Of a stretch of DNA of 64,000 bases, positions 52,182 through 60,450 are shown piece after piece; the stretch's first letter is position 1; the number at the start of each line of letters is the position of its first letter. The DNA is from an uncultured bacterium (GTDB taxonomy: Bacteria > Planctomycetota > Phycisphaerae > Phycisphaerales > SM1A02), in assembly GCA_903919715.1 (NCBI GenBank), contig CAIXJC010000012.1, positions 1 through 64,000 on the forward strand, given 5' to 3'. A program made the position numbers and the translations under genes. The notes below the pieces were generated by a model. That model was given only the letters and a program-made list of their open reading frames with translations. It made no database searches and was not told the origin of the DNA.

Positions 52182-52994
52182 ATGTCACTTGTCTCAACCA
52201 ACCCAATTCTTGCTGACAGCGCACTTTCGGGGGCGATCAGTCAATCTGCAGGCGCTGCTGGAACATGCACAGTTTCGGGAGTGATCAATAAGACGGCAGG
52301 ATGCGTGCTGCTTGCCGCACTTTCTGGCGCGATCGCTGTGCCAGTTACGAAGAATTTTCCAGCGGCGATGTGGATCGCCTTCTTCGTTTCGATGGCAGTT
52401 TCCATCGCATCGATCTTTCTCGTTCGTCGCTCGCCTCGAATGGCAGCATCGATCACTGTCCTCTATGCAGTCTCGCAAGGATTCATGCTTGGCGCACTTG
52501 GCATGTTGCTCGAGGGAATCCTGACTGCGAATAAAATTTCCGTTCCTGGAGGAATCGCACTTCAAGCTTTCGTCATTGTGGTTGGACTGATGCTTGCGAT
52601 GCTCACGCTCTTTCGATTTGGGATTCTCAAGGGCGGCGCAATGTTTCAGTCGGTGTTGTCGGTTGTCACCCTTGGAATCTTCTTCATGTTCCTCATCTCG
52701 ATGGTCATGAGTCTGTTCGGTGCAAATCTTTCATGGCTGTCATTGGGGTCTGCGAGTGGCGGCGGCAACGCTGCGATGATTGGACTTGGAATCAATCTCG
52801 TCGTGCTGATTGTGGCAGCGCTCTGGTTGATCGTCGATTTTCGTCAGGTTCAAGATGCGGTTCTTGCTGGAGCGCCCGCATCCGCTGAGTGGTATCTGAC
52901 ATTTGGCTTGGTCGTCACGCTCGCGTGGATCTATCTCGAAGCGCTGAAGTTGGTCTTCCGAATCGCGATGATCTTCGGCGGAAGTCGGAAGTAA
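52182..52994 (+). CDS. Bax inhibitor-1/YccA family membrane protein
   Basis: Seven-segment membrane protein of the BI-1/YccA group, 270 aa. Hydrophobic helices start at about residue 42 ('LLAALSGAIAVPVTKNFPAAMWIAFFVSMAVSIASIF' in two), followed by 'AVSQGFMLGALGMLLEG', a family signature, and 'IVDFRQVQDAVLAGAPASAEWYLTFGLVVTLAWIYLEALKL' (read in two blocks) with the conserved Asp residues near the C-terminus. The AAGGAG site at 52167-52172 lies in the end of the PilZ gene. Members modulate calcium leak or membrane proteases. Confidence 0.92.
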   Translation: MSLVSTNPILADSALSGAISQSAGAAGTCTVSGVINKTAGCVLLAALSGAIAVPVTKNFPAAMWIAFFVSMAVSIASIFLVRRSPRMAASITVLYAVSQGFMLGALGMLLEGILTANKISVPGGIALQAFVIVVGLMLAMLTLFRFGILKGGAMFQSVLSVVTLGIFFMFLISMVMSLFGANLSWLSLGSASGGGNAAMIGLGINLVVLIVAALWLIVDFRQVQDAVLAGAPASAEWYLTFGLVVTLAWIYLEALKLVFRIAMIFGGSRK

Positions 52995-53003
52995 GTCGCC
53001 GCG

Positions 53004-53288
53004 TCAATATTCTGTCGCGCCAAACATTCCAAAGTCGTCGCCCTCAACATCTGCTTCGGCGGTATCGGCGAGGTCGGTTTCGAAGTCAATTCCAGCTTCG
53101 ATTTTAAAAATCAGATGAGCCGTGTATGACATCTCGACTGGATGGTCGTGCCCGAATCGTCGAGCAACAGTTCGGAAGATGTCAGTTACTTTGGGGGCAA
53201 CGCACTCGATGATCCTTCGATCTCCGTTGTCTCGAAAGAGCGCGTAGTAGCCGTCGCCGAGATAGTCCACTGATAGGTCGCCGTCCAT
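53004..53288 (-). CDS. Small acidic protein, unknown function
   Basis: The 94-aa product is rich in Asp and Glu, with 'GDGYYALFRDNGDRRIIECVAPKVTDIFRT' (in parts) and a very acidic C-terminus. It matches no family I know. It is believable as a gene because it has a strong AAGGAGG site 6 bases before the ATG, and a TACATT -10-like hexamer (53316-53311) with a 22-base leader. It converges on the Bax-inhibitor gene. Confidence 0.65.
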   Translation of the reverse strand: MDGDLSVDYLGDGYYALFRDNGDRRIIECVAPKVTDIFRTVARRFGHDHPVEMSYTAHLIFKIEAGIDFETDLADTAEADVEGDDFGMFGATEY

Positions 53289-53345
53289 GGTCGATCCTCC
53301 TTAAGGGGTGAATGTACAAAACCTTCGGGAGAATCACTGCTGTGG

Positions 53346-54158
53346 CTAAAATTTTTCTGTTGTCAATCGTTCGCGCGCCTCGCGGAAGGTCGCCTCTTGC
53401 TCGTCGAGTCGGAGCTTCACGGCGTTCAGCTGCGCTTCGGCTTCTCGGCGTGCATCTCGACTCGCTCGACCAAACGCGGGGTGCTCCAAGAGTTGCTCCA
53501 GTTCGAGCGCCATGATGAGCGCCATCGTTTCGGCGTCGATGCTCGGCTCGCTCGTGCTCAATGCCGCGCTGTCGAGTCCATCAAGTTCAGTTCGGTATTT
53601 GTCAGCAATTGCGGAGCGTTCGGAGTCGTTTGCGAACAGGAGAAGCGCCTCGCGTGTGCGATTTCTACGGTCGGCAATCTGGTCCTCAAGTCTCTCTGCT
53701 GCAGCGACTTGTGATTCAACGCCAATTTCAGAATGTGGGCGTGTGGGAACATGAAAAGGCTGCTCGGGTTGCGCCGACGAGTGCGTCAAAGACTGGCAAT
53801 ACCACCTGCTGAGGGAATGAGCATCTCGCAATCGACGAAGCGCAGTCGAGATTGGAGCTGTGCCTCCATGGACCGCGGAATTTCCATCTCGGCGAATAGC
53901 GTGCATGTTGTCGGCTTCGTGTCGCGGAAGGATGCCGGAGCGCTCGAGTTCGCCGAGAGTCATGCCGAGCTCGGCAGGCATCGCATTCCCGAGCGTGACT
54001 CGAGCAAGGGTTGCGGCCATCATTTCAACCATCAGTCGCAGTTTGAACAAGCATGCTTCCGGGTCGGAATGAACATAATTCTCGGCCTGCTTGCCAAGTT
54101 TGGAGAGGCGCCGATCGAGTGCTTCTAGAAAGCCGAAGTTTGAAGAGAGTTCTTCCAT
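53346..54158 (-). CDS. DUF4145 (HsdR-N-like) stand-alone protein
   Basis: The 270-aa protein begins with the DUF4145 plan found at the N-terminus of type I restriction HsdR-like helicases: 'FLEALDRRLSKLGKQAENYVHSDPEACLFKLRLMVE' and 'RRDGNSAVHGGTAP' (in parts). The remaining 140 residues are charged helices with coiled-coil character ending in 'FREARERLTTEKF'. No helicase follows: 58 bp further on is an unrelated small gene. It may therefore be a stand-alone sensor domain rather than a truncated HsdR. It follows the TerB-like gene by 3 bases. Confidence 0.7.
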   Translation of the reverse strand: MEELSSNFGFLEALDRRLSKLGKQAENYVHSDPEACLFKLRLMVEMMAATLARVTLGNAMPAELGMTLGELERSGILPRHEADNMHAIRRDGNSAVHGGTAPISTALRRLRDAHSLSRWYCQSLTHSSAQPEQPFHVPTRPHSEIGVESQVAAAERLEDQIADRRNRTREALLLFANDSERSAIADKYRTELDGLDSAALSTSEPSIDAETMALIMALELEQLLEHPAFGRASRDARREAEAQLNAVKLRLDEQEATFREARERLTTEKF

Positions 54159-54161
54159 TGC

Positions 54162-54578
54162 TTAAGAGGATCTGGTGACAGGGTGAAGCATGTCGGTCAG
54201 AATGCGCGCTCCCAGGCAGCACTCCTCGACTCGTTGAGTCGAAATTCGCATCGCATTGGCAAGGAGCGATGCCCACCGAACTTCCGCGGGATCCATTCGT
54301 CGATCGAGCAGAGCGATCATGAGAGCGCCCGTCAGAAACTTTTCCTGAGTTTCAGCGGGCAGGGCAGCGACCCCAACGAGGCAATCATTCAGCGAGAGTC
54401 GATTGATTCTTGCGGGTGACTTTCCTTCGATACATTCGTCTTCAGAGAGACCAAGAACAGCTTGAGCAAAGAGTCCCGCAGCGGACGGCTGCGTATCGCT
54501 CGCCTGAGCACCCGACGCTGCGGCCATCGCTCGCGCAGTCAGGAACCAAAGAGTCGCTCGCTGAATATCCTGCTCCAT
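54162..54578 (-). CDS. TerB-like helical protein (tentative)
   Basis: The 138-aa protein is helical throughout. 'LPAETQEKFLTGALMIALLDRRMDPAEVRWASLLANAMRIS' (in parts) has the pattern of TerB-like domains, in which an acidic helix pair is followed by 'D.R.DP.E'. It carries no signal peptide. The similarity is weak and is offered as a hypothesis. It lies 9 bp after the CoA-transferase gene and 3 bp before the DUF4145 gene, so the three are probably one operon. Confidence 0.5.
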   Translation of the reverse strand: MEQDIQRATLWFLTARAMAAASGAQASDTQPSAAGLFAQAVLGLSEDECIEGKSPARINRLSLNDCLVGVAALPAETQEKFLTGALMIALLDRRMDPAEVRWASLLANAMRISTQRVEECCLGARILTDMLHPVTRSS

Positions 54579-54587
54579 GGGAAGAGT

Positions 54588-55769
54588 TTAGTGGTTCTTC
54601 TGGGCTTTTCGATCGGCAAGTTCCGCGAGAATTGCATGGCGGTGTTGATCGAGGTCGGGGGCTGGACCACGCGAAGTTCGAGGTGTGACGGAACTCATCT
54701 TGATTGGGTTGCCTGGGACATGGGTTGTCCCGAGTGATGGATCATCGATTGGCACCAACATTCCCCGCGCCATGACCTGTGGCATCGCGACCATGTCAGC
54801 GATGGATTGGATCAATGCGCAGGGGACTTCGGCTTTGGTCAATTGATCGATCCATTCTTGCCCATTGCGGGTTGCCAGTACGCACGTCAAGTCGCGATCG
54901 AGCTCGTCAATATTTTCGACGCGCTTCGCATTTGTCGAGTAGTTCGGGTTGGTCGCCAAGTCGGGGCGACCGATTCCGCTGCAGAGTGCGGCGAAGAGCG
55001 CATCATTCCCAGCTGCAATCACGATCCACCTGTCGGCGCAGGCAAATGCTTGAAATGGCGCGATGGATGGATGGCGAGTCCCGCGTGGTGTTGGAACAAT
55101 GTTCGTCGCCGTGAATGTGGTGACGGCGGCTTCCAAGAATGCGATTTGGCAATCGAGCATGGCGATATCGATCAAACATCCTTCACCCGTGCGCGTTCGC
55201 TTGTGGAGTGCGGAGGTGATACCGAGTGCCATGTAGAGGCCGGCGACGAGATCGCCAATGGATGCGCCGACTCGCACGGGCGGCGAACCTGGATATCCAG
55301 TCAAACTCATGATGCCACTGAGGGCTTGCGCGATGATGTCGTACGAGGGGAGTGGCGACAGGGGTCCCGTCTTTCCGAAACCAGAAACTGCTCCATAAAT
55401 CAATCTCGGCCAACGATCATGCAGAAATTCCCAGCCATATCCAAGCCGTCCCATGACGAGCGGCGAGAAGTTTTCAACGAGCACGTCGGCGTCATCCAAG
55501 AGTGCTTCGAAAATCGCGCGGTCCTGGGAATTCTTCAGGTTCAGTGCGATGGATTCTTTGTCGCAGTTGACGCTCGCAAAGTAGAGGCTTTTTCCACTTT
55601 GAAATGGTCCGAATGTCCGCGAGTCGTCTCCCGTTCCTGGTCGTTCGACTTTGATGACGCGTGCGCCCAGAGACGCCAAGATTGACGTGGTGAATGGTGC
55701 CGACAAGACTCGGCCGAGATCAATGACGGTGATCGCTGCAAGTGGCGGTGATTGATCGACGGATGCCAT
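54588..55769 (-). CDS. Family III CoA-transferase (CaiB/BaiF type)
   Basis: Transfers CoA between carboxylic acids by way of an enzyme aspartyl-CoA. The 393-aa protein has 'VIDLGRVLSAPFTTSILASLGARVIKVERPG' (in parts), 'LVENFSPLVMGRLGYGWEFL', the catalytic Asp in 'GASIGDLVAG' (D173) and 'TGEGCLIDIAMLDCQ'. The acid substrate cannot be read from the sequence. The start is directly after a TATCCT -10 (6-base gap) and a 19-bp palindrome, so the gene is likely regulated. It heads the operon with the TerB-like and DUF4145 genes. Confidence 0.93.
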   Translation of the reverse strand: MASVDQSPPLAAITVIDLGRVLSAPFTTSILASLGARVIKVERPGTGDDSRTFGPFQSGKSLYFASVNCDKESIALNLKNSQDRAIFEALLDDADVLVENFSPLVMGRLGYGWEFLHDRWPRLIYGAVSGFGKTGPLSPLPSYDIIAQALSGIMSLTGYPGSPPVRVGASIGDLVAGLYMALGITSALHKRTRTGEGCLIDIAMLDCQIAFLEAAVTTFTATNIVPTPRGTRHPSIAPFQAFACADRWIVIAAGNDALFAALCSGIGRPDLATNPNYSTNAKRVENIDELDRDLTCVLATRNGQEWIDQLTKAEVPCALIQSIADMVAMPQVMARGMLVPIDDPSLGTTHVPGNPIKMSSVTPRTSRGPAPDLDQHRHAILAELADRKAQKNH

Positions 55770-55775
55770 TGGTTA

Positions 55776-55797
55776 AGGATAGATGCGCCGCATCTAT
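55776..55797 (-). promoter_or_regulatory. Promoter and palindromic operator of the CoA-transferase operon
   Basis: TATCCT (55781-55776) ends 6 bases before the ATG at 55769. A 19-base palindrome with 9-base arms ATAGATGCG / CGCATCTAT (55779-55797) overlaps its upstream end. A repressor bound there would block the -10. The palindrome lies 52 bp upstream of the tRNA gene on the other strand. Confidence 0.55.
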
Positions 55798-55849
55798 GCA
55801 TCGCGGTTTGGGATACTCTATTTGTTGATGATCGATTTGGACCGCGCAC

Positions 55850-55933
55850 AGGCCCGTGGCGGAATTGGCAGACGCAGCGGACTTAAAATCCGCAGAGTTA
55901 ACCCTCATCCGGGTTCAAGTCCCGGCGGGCCTA
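55850..55933 (+). tRNA. tRNA-Leu (anticodon TAA)
   Basis: The acceptor stem AGGCCCG (55850-55856) pairs perfectly with CGGGCCT (55926-55932); A55933 is the discriminator. The D arm is 'GCGGAATTGGCAGACGC', the anticodon stem GCGGA/TCCGC with loop CTTAAAA gives anticodon TAA, a long class II variable arm follows, and the T arm is CCGGG-TTCAAGT-CCCGG. CCA is not encoded. Confidence 0.97.
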
Positions 55934-56028
55934 TTGCATGTGACTCTTTGCAACGTTTATTCGTGGCGTTATTGGTCTTTCGATGGAGTGATGAGAAGTT
56001 TAGATGAACGAACGCATCGACTTCGTGG

Positions 56029-56034
56029 TAACTT
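56029..56034 (+). promoter_or_regulatory. -10 element for the CapD-like gene
   Basis: TAACTT ends 6 bases before the ATG at 56041. It also lies about 95 bases past the tRNA gene, so a tRNA transcript could read through. Confidence 0.3.
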
Positions 56035-56040
56035 TTTTCA

Positions 56041-57963
56041 ATGTTCCTGTTGATCGAACGGCTTCCACGTCGGGGGAAACAAATCGTTGCCATGATCGCC
56101 GACGCAGCGGTTCTGGGCTTTTCGGTATGGGCAGCCCTGGCGATTCGCCTTGAATCCCCTTGGCCAGATCTTCAGGGGCATTCGATGCTCCTCCTCGGTC
56201 TGGGAGCGATCGTCGTCGGACTTCCGTTCTGTTATGGATTTGGGCTTTATCGAGAAATCACACGGTATATCGGCATTCAATTTGCGATGCGAGTCGGGTA
56301 TGCGGTGACGGTCATCGCGCTGCTCTTGGCATTCGCGGCATTCATGAACGACCGTGCGCAAGGACTTCCGCGCTCCGCAATCTTAATTTTCTGGATGTTG
56401 GCGCTCCTGGGGATCGGCGGATTGCGTGGCATCGCTCGATACATGATTCGCAGAGGCTCGCAGGGAGCATGTTCGCGGACGCTTGTCTATGGCGCAGGTG
56501 ACGTGGGTGCGGGGTTGGTCTCGATGCTTGCGCAGGATCGACGGACGAAAATAGTTGGATTCATCGACGATGAACCTTCGCGGGTCGGGAGCGAAATCCG
56601 AAGTTTGCCAGTTTTTTCTGCGGCGAATATTTCCGACGTCGTGCGAGAAATGCGGGTCGATACCGTTCTTCTCGCATTGCCGGAATCGTCACGTCGTCGT
56701 CGGCGAGAGGTCTTTCAGGAATTAACCACCATGGGCGTTCGCGTGATGCTTGTTCCAACGCTGAAAGAAATTGCAGAGGGCACAGCTCAGACGGATGCGG
56801 TTCGCGTTATGAAAATCGAGGATCTTCTCGGCAGAGCGCCCGTCCAAGCGGTCGAGGAACTTCTCGCCCGCAATATCAGTGGAGCCAATGTCCTCGTGAC
56901 AGGCGCTGGAGGATCGATCGGTTCAGAAATCGCTCGTCAAATACTTCTGCTGGGGCCGCGGCGACTCGTGGTTTTGGATAACTGCGAATTCAATTTGTAC
57001 ACGGTCGAAAATGAATTGCGTCGGCTCGCTGGAACCTCAAGTGGGTTGCAGATCACAGCAGTTCTCGGTTCGGTCCTTGACCGTGTACGGCTCGAGCGGG
57101 TGATGTTGGAAAACACCATCGACACGGTCTTTCATGCGGCGGCATACAAGCATGTGCCAATTGTCGAAGCCAATGAAATTGAAGGCGTCAGCGTGAACGT
57201 ACTTGGAACGTTGCGTGCAGCTCAAGCGGCGCGGCGGCATGGTGTCTCATCATTCGTGCTGGTCTCCACAGATAAGGCGGTTCGGCCGACGAGTGTGATG
57301 GGTGCGAGCAAGCGCCTAGCCGAAAAATGCTTGCAGGCGCTCTCCGATTCGGACAGCAGATTGAAAGCTTCTACGAACGAGCGCGCAGTTTCCAAGCGAC
57401 CAACGCGTTTTACAATGGTTCGATTTGGAAACGTGTTGGGGTCGAGCGGATCCGTTGTGCCGCATTTCACCGATCAAATTCGGCGCGGTGGGCCTGTGAC
57501 GTTGACGCATCCCGATATCACGCGATACTTCATGACGATTCCCGAGGCGTCGTCGCTGGTGATTCAGGCGGGAGCGATGGGAAATGGTGGAGATGTCTTC
57601 GTGCTGGATATGGGAGAGCCAATTCGAATCATCGATCTTGCCCGAACGATGATTCGACTTGCTGGATACAGCGAAAAGGACGCAGACCAACCAGACGGCG
57701 ATATCGAAATCCAGATTACGGGCCTTCGCCCTGGCGAAAAGCTGTACGAAGAGTTGGTGATCGGTGACAATTGTGGACCGACCGAACACGTTGCGATCAT
57801 GCGAGCATCTGAGCGATTCATGCCTTGGGAAGAACTCGAATCGAGCCTTGAAGCACTCGAAGCCGCTATCGATCAGCACGATGTTGTCCGTGTGAGGTCA
57901 ATCCTGAAACACCTTGTTTCGGGTTATGGAAGCCAAGCGAGATCGAATCAATCGGGAACGTGA
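56041..57963 (+). CDS. CapD/FlaA1-like nucleoside-diphosphate-sugar dehydratase (membrane form)
   Basis: The 640-aa long-form UDP-sugar 4,6-dehydratase for surface polysaccharide synthesis. Four membrane segments (residues 12-140) are followed by a CoA-binding-like Rossmann domain ('RTLVYGAGDVGAGLVSML') and the catalytic SDR domain: 'VLVTGAGGSIGSEIARQILL', 'FHAAAYKHVPIVEANEIEGVSVNVLGT' (in parts), 'STDKAVRPTSVMGASKR' with the family's Thr-Asp-Lys and modified Tyr position, and 'FGNVLGSSGSVVPHF'. The long form usually acts on UDP-GlcNAc. No other polysaccharide genes lie beside it. Confidence 0.94.
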   Translation: MFLLIERLPRRGKQIVAMIADAAVLGFSVWAALAIRLESPWPDLQGHSMLLLGLGAIVVGLPFCYGFGLYREITRYIGIQFAMRVGYAVTVIALLLAFAAFMNDRAQGLPRSAILIFWMLALLGIGGLRGIARYMIRRGSQGACSRTLVYGAGDVGAGLVSMLAQDRRTKIVGFIDDEPSRVGSEIRSLPVFSAANISDVVREMRVDTVLLALPESSRRRRREVFQELTTMGVRVMLVPTLKEIAEGTAQTDAVRVMKIEDLLGRAPVQAVEELLARNISGANVLVTGAGGSIGSEIARQILLLGPRRLVVLDNCEFNLYTVENELRRLAGTSSGLQITAVLGSVLDRVRLERVMLENTIDTVFHAAAYKHVPIVEANEIEGVSVNVLGTLRAAQAARRHGVSSFVLVSTDKAVRPTSVMGASKRLAEKCLQALSDSDSRLKASTNERAVSKRPTRFTMVRFGNVLGSSGSVVPHFTDQIRRGGPVTLTHPDITRYFMTIPEASSLVIQAGAMGNGGDVFVLDMGEPIRIIDLARTMIRLAGYSEKDADQPDGDIEIQITGLRPGEKLYEELVIGDNCGPTEHVAIMRASERFMPWEELESSLEALEAAIDQHDVVRVRSILKHLVSGYGSQARSNQSGT

Positions 57964-57997
57964 GTTGGGTTTGGCTTGATTTTTCAGCATAAAACAA

Positions 57998-58025
57998 TGG
58001 ACATTTGTTCATGTTGCGATAAGAT
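57998..58025 (+). promoter_or_regulatory. Promoter of the pseudopilin gene
   Basis: TGGACA (57998-58003), a 16-base spacer and TAAGAT (58020-58025) form the most complete two-part promoter read in the window. The -10 ends 6 bases before the ATG at 58032, so the transcript would start at or near the start codon. Confidence 0.5.
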
Positions 58026-58031
58026 TTGGGA

Positions 58032-58856
58032 ATGAAGCGCCGCGTTCGATCTGGTTTTACTTTGGTCGAACTACTCATCGTCCTTGGCGTCATCGTTCTC
58101 CTAGTGGGGCTCTTAATGCCAGCCATCGGTATGGCTCGTCGGTCGAGCAATGCCGCCGCAAGCCAATCAAATTTGAAACAGTGGGGGGCGGCAACGATCA
58201 ACTACACAACCATTAACAAAGATCGATTGCCGTGGGAGGGGAAGCCCGCCAGCAGCGACATGGTCGAGAACCTGCTTCAGACAACATTTTGGGCGAACGC
58301 CGTTTCGGTACTCGTCGGCGAACGACCCTACAGCAAGTTGGTGGACAACGGCGTTGCGGGACTCGATGGGATTCCGCTGCCAGGGAGCCGATCTGTTTTT
58401 ATCGATCCTGGTGCCGATGCGGAGCCAGATGCGCCGTGGCAACTCGGTTCTGGAAAGGCGTTTTACTTCAATTATGTCCCGAATAGTCGCCTGAATGATT
58501 CAGTCGCTACGCCACTTCATGCACGATCCGAGGTGATCTCGATGCATCACATTGCGGATTCTGCAGCAACAGTCTTGATGATGGAGGCGCGGAGCACGAA
58601 CAAAGAAATCCCTGGTGCGGATCCGTACTCTGGGGCCGCACTTGATCTTTGCCAATCCGACTGGCACACATTTCCAAATCGCTACTTCGAAGGCGGGCAT
58701 GTCGTGTTTGCAGATGGTCACGTTTCTCATGTCCTCAATGATGTTGCAACGAGATCTTTTCAAGGGAGTCGGGATCCCATCCAATCTGGGGGGGATTGGA
58801 ACAAGCCGAAATTGATTTGGAATCCACAGGGGCCGGCAGGAAATGTCGCTCCATAA
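58032..58856 (+). CDS. Pseudopilin-type protein with H-x9-DG-like end
   Basis: The 274-aa product has a prepilin signal 'RSGFTLVELLIVLGVIVLLVGLLMPAI' (in parts), with cleavage after Gly and Glu at +5. 'NLKQWGAATINYTTINKDRLPW' follows, and 'FEGGHVVFADGHVSHVLND' near residue 232 is the planctomycete DUF1559 ending. This large planctomycete family is probably processed by a prepilin peptidase and placed at the envelope, but its job is unknown. A TTG start at 58026 is also open. It is followed after 43 bp by the HD-GYP gene, each with its own -10. Confidence 0.9.
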   Translation: MKRRVRSGFTLVELLIVLGVIVLLVGLLMPAIGMARRSSNAAASQSNLKQWGAATINYTTINKDRLPWEGKPASSDMVENLLQTTFWANAVSVLVGERPYSKLVDNGVAGLDGIPLPGSRSVFIDPGADAEPDAPWQLGSGKAFYFNYVPNSRLNDSVATPLHARSEVISMHHIADSAATVLMMEARSTNKEIPGADPYSGAALDLCQSDWHTFPNRYFEGGHVVFADGHVSHVLNDVATRSFQGSRDPIQSGGDWNKPKLIWNPQGPAGNVAP

Positions 58857-58887
58857 ATGTGTGTCGGCATGATTGTGCTCTCCATGC

Positions 58888-58893
58888 GATAAT
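58888..58893 (+). promoter_or_regulatory. -10 element for the FHA-GAF-HD-GYP gene
   Basis: GATAAT ends 6 bases before the ATG at 58900. It overlaps the short gap after the pseudopilin gene. Confidence 0.35.
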
Positions 58894-58899
58894 CCACCG

Positions 58900-60432
58900 A
58901 TGCCTTGGCACTTGATTGGTCGTTCGGTTGATGGCGAATTGGATGTGCCTTTGATGCCACCCAAAGTCGTCACGATTGGCCGCGATCTTGAATGCACAGT
59001 TCACCTTGTTCAACGGCAGGTCTCGCGGATTCACGCGGAGGTTCACTGGGCACTAGGGAGCGGTCGTGATCAAGGGCATTGGCGAGTTCGTGATTGCGGT
59101 TCGACATCTGGCACATTCTTGAATGGAGTCAAATTGACTCCGCACCGCGAAGTGCGGCTCTATCACGGCGATCTGCTCGAGATCCGACCTTGGGGATTTC
59201 AAGTGGAAAGCCCAGTCTCGGATAAGACGATGGGGGGAGCCGCTCAGACAATTGTTGAAGAACCAGAGAGCGAAGAGGAATTCGTCGCTCTTGCTGAAAT
59301 CCAGTCGCCCGAGAATCTCGCTCAAGGTTTACTCGTGCGGCTGCTCGCAGCGAGCGAAGATATCGCCAAAGCAAGTGATGAAGTCACCGTTGGCCATGCT
59401 GCAGTTGCATCGCTCGCTTCGGCAACAGGCTTTGCCAATGTCGCTTTCTTGCGCCCAGGTGGCGACCCTCATGTGATCGAAGTTGTCGCACAAACTGGTG
59501 CAATTTCTGGATCACGAGGTGAACTGCAAGTGAGTCGAAGTTTGCTCAAACGTGCGCGTAACGGAATCTATGTTCACCGCGGTGGAGCGGCTGGAGGGAC
59601 GCTTGCCGCAAGTTTGGAGTCGCTCGCAATCCGTCAGGCGATTTGTGTTCCAGTTGAATCGGGAACAATGTTTTTCGGATGGCTCTATTTGGATAACCGA
59701 ACGGGCGGCGGCTCGGAAGCGCATGAATTGGAAGTCGCGGGATTTGCCGCAGCGTTGGCACGGTTGTCTGGACTTTCTCTCTCCAATATCGCACGCGGTC
59801 GAATGCAACAAAGGTTCGACTTAGAGCAGCAGCAGATGTATAGCGGAATGATGCTCGCACTGATCCGAACGATCGATGCGAAGGATCCTTACACGAAAGG
59901 TCACTCGGATCGAGTGAGTGAATTCGCAGTGCTGTTGGCTCGCGCGGCTTCTCTTTCTCCAGAGCAGGTTGAGCAGGCACGAGTTTGTGGATTGGTTCAT
60001 GACATCGGAAAGATCGGGGTTCCTGAAGAAATCCTGCGCAAGCCGACTCACTTGGAGCCTCATGAATTCGCACGCATTCGGGAGCACCCAGCGGTGGGCT
60101 ATACGATTCTTCAAGATATTCCTCAGATGCGTGACCTCTTGCCTGGAGTCCTCGAGCACCACGAACGCTGGGATGGAACTGGCTATCCAAACAAGATTCA
60201 AGGCGACAAGATTTCGCAGCTCGGTCGTTTGCTCTGCATCGCGGACTGCTTTGATGCAATGACAAGCGCACGAGTCTATCGCCCTGCACGATCGATCCCA
60301 GAAGTTCGAGCAGAAATTGAACGATGCCTCGGGACACATTTCGATCCAACGCTTGGCGAAATATTTTTAACGATTCCAGAGACCGAACTGGCGTTGCGCA
60401 TAAGCACCGCGGGGGCGTTTCGTACTATTTAG
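58900..60432 (+). CDS. FHA-GAF-HD-GYP signalling protein (c-di-GMP phosphodiesterase type)
   Basis: Three-domain regulator, 510 aa. The FHA domain (about 5-95) has 'VVTIGRDLECTVHL', 'VSRIHAEV' and 'DCGSTSGTFLNG', all phosphothreonine-recognition residues. A GAF-like domain (about 145-300) follows. The HD-GYP domain (310-500) keeps 'GLVHDIGKIGVP', 'HHERWDGTGYP' and 'IADCFDAMTSARVYR', so it should bind metals and hydrolyse c-di-GMP. This links Ser/Thr phosphorylation, through FHA, to c-di-GMP turnover. An in-frame start at 58873 is possible; the ATG at 58900 fits both the promoter and the FHA start. Confidence 0.93.
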   Translation: MPWHLIGRSVDGELDVPLMPPKVVTIGRDLECTVHLVQRQVSRIHAEVHWALGSGRDQGHWRVRDCGSTSGTFLNGVKLTPHREVRLYHGDLLEIRPWGFQVESPVSDKTMGGAAQTIVEEPESEEEFVALAEIQSPENLAQGLLVRLLAASEDIAKASDEVTVGHAAVASLASATGFANVAFLRPGGDPHVIEVVAQTGAISGSRGELQVSRSLLKRARNGIYVHRGGAAGGTLAASLESLAIRQAICVPVESGTMFFGWLYLDNRTGGGSEAHELEVAGFAAALARLSGLSLSNIARGRMQQRFDLEQQQMYSGMMLALIRTIDAKDPYTKGHSDRVSEFAVLLARAASLSPEQVEQARVCGLVHDIGKIGVPEEILRKPTHLEPHEFARIREHPAVGYTILQDIPQMRDLLPGVLEHHERWDGTGYPNKIQGDKISQLGRLLCIADCFDAMTSARVYRPARSIPEVRAEIERCLGTHFDPTLGEIFLTIPETELALRISTAGAFRTI

Positions 60433-60450
60433 ATTCCGAACAGCCGGAGA

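Noticed and set aside
53346-54158. Truncated type I restriction HsdR pseudogene
   Set aside because: No helicase remnant lies downstream, and the C-terminal helices plus the tight gene packing look like a complete protein.
54807-55685. 292-aa plus-strand ORF
   Set aside because: Antisense shadow of the CoA-transferase gene.
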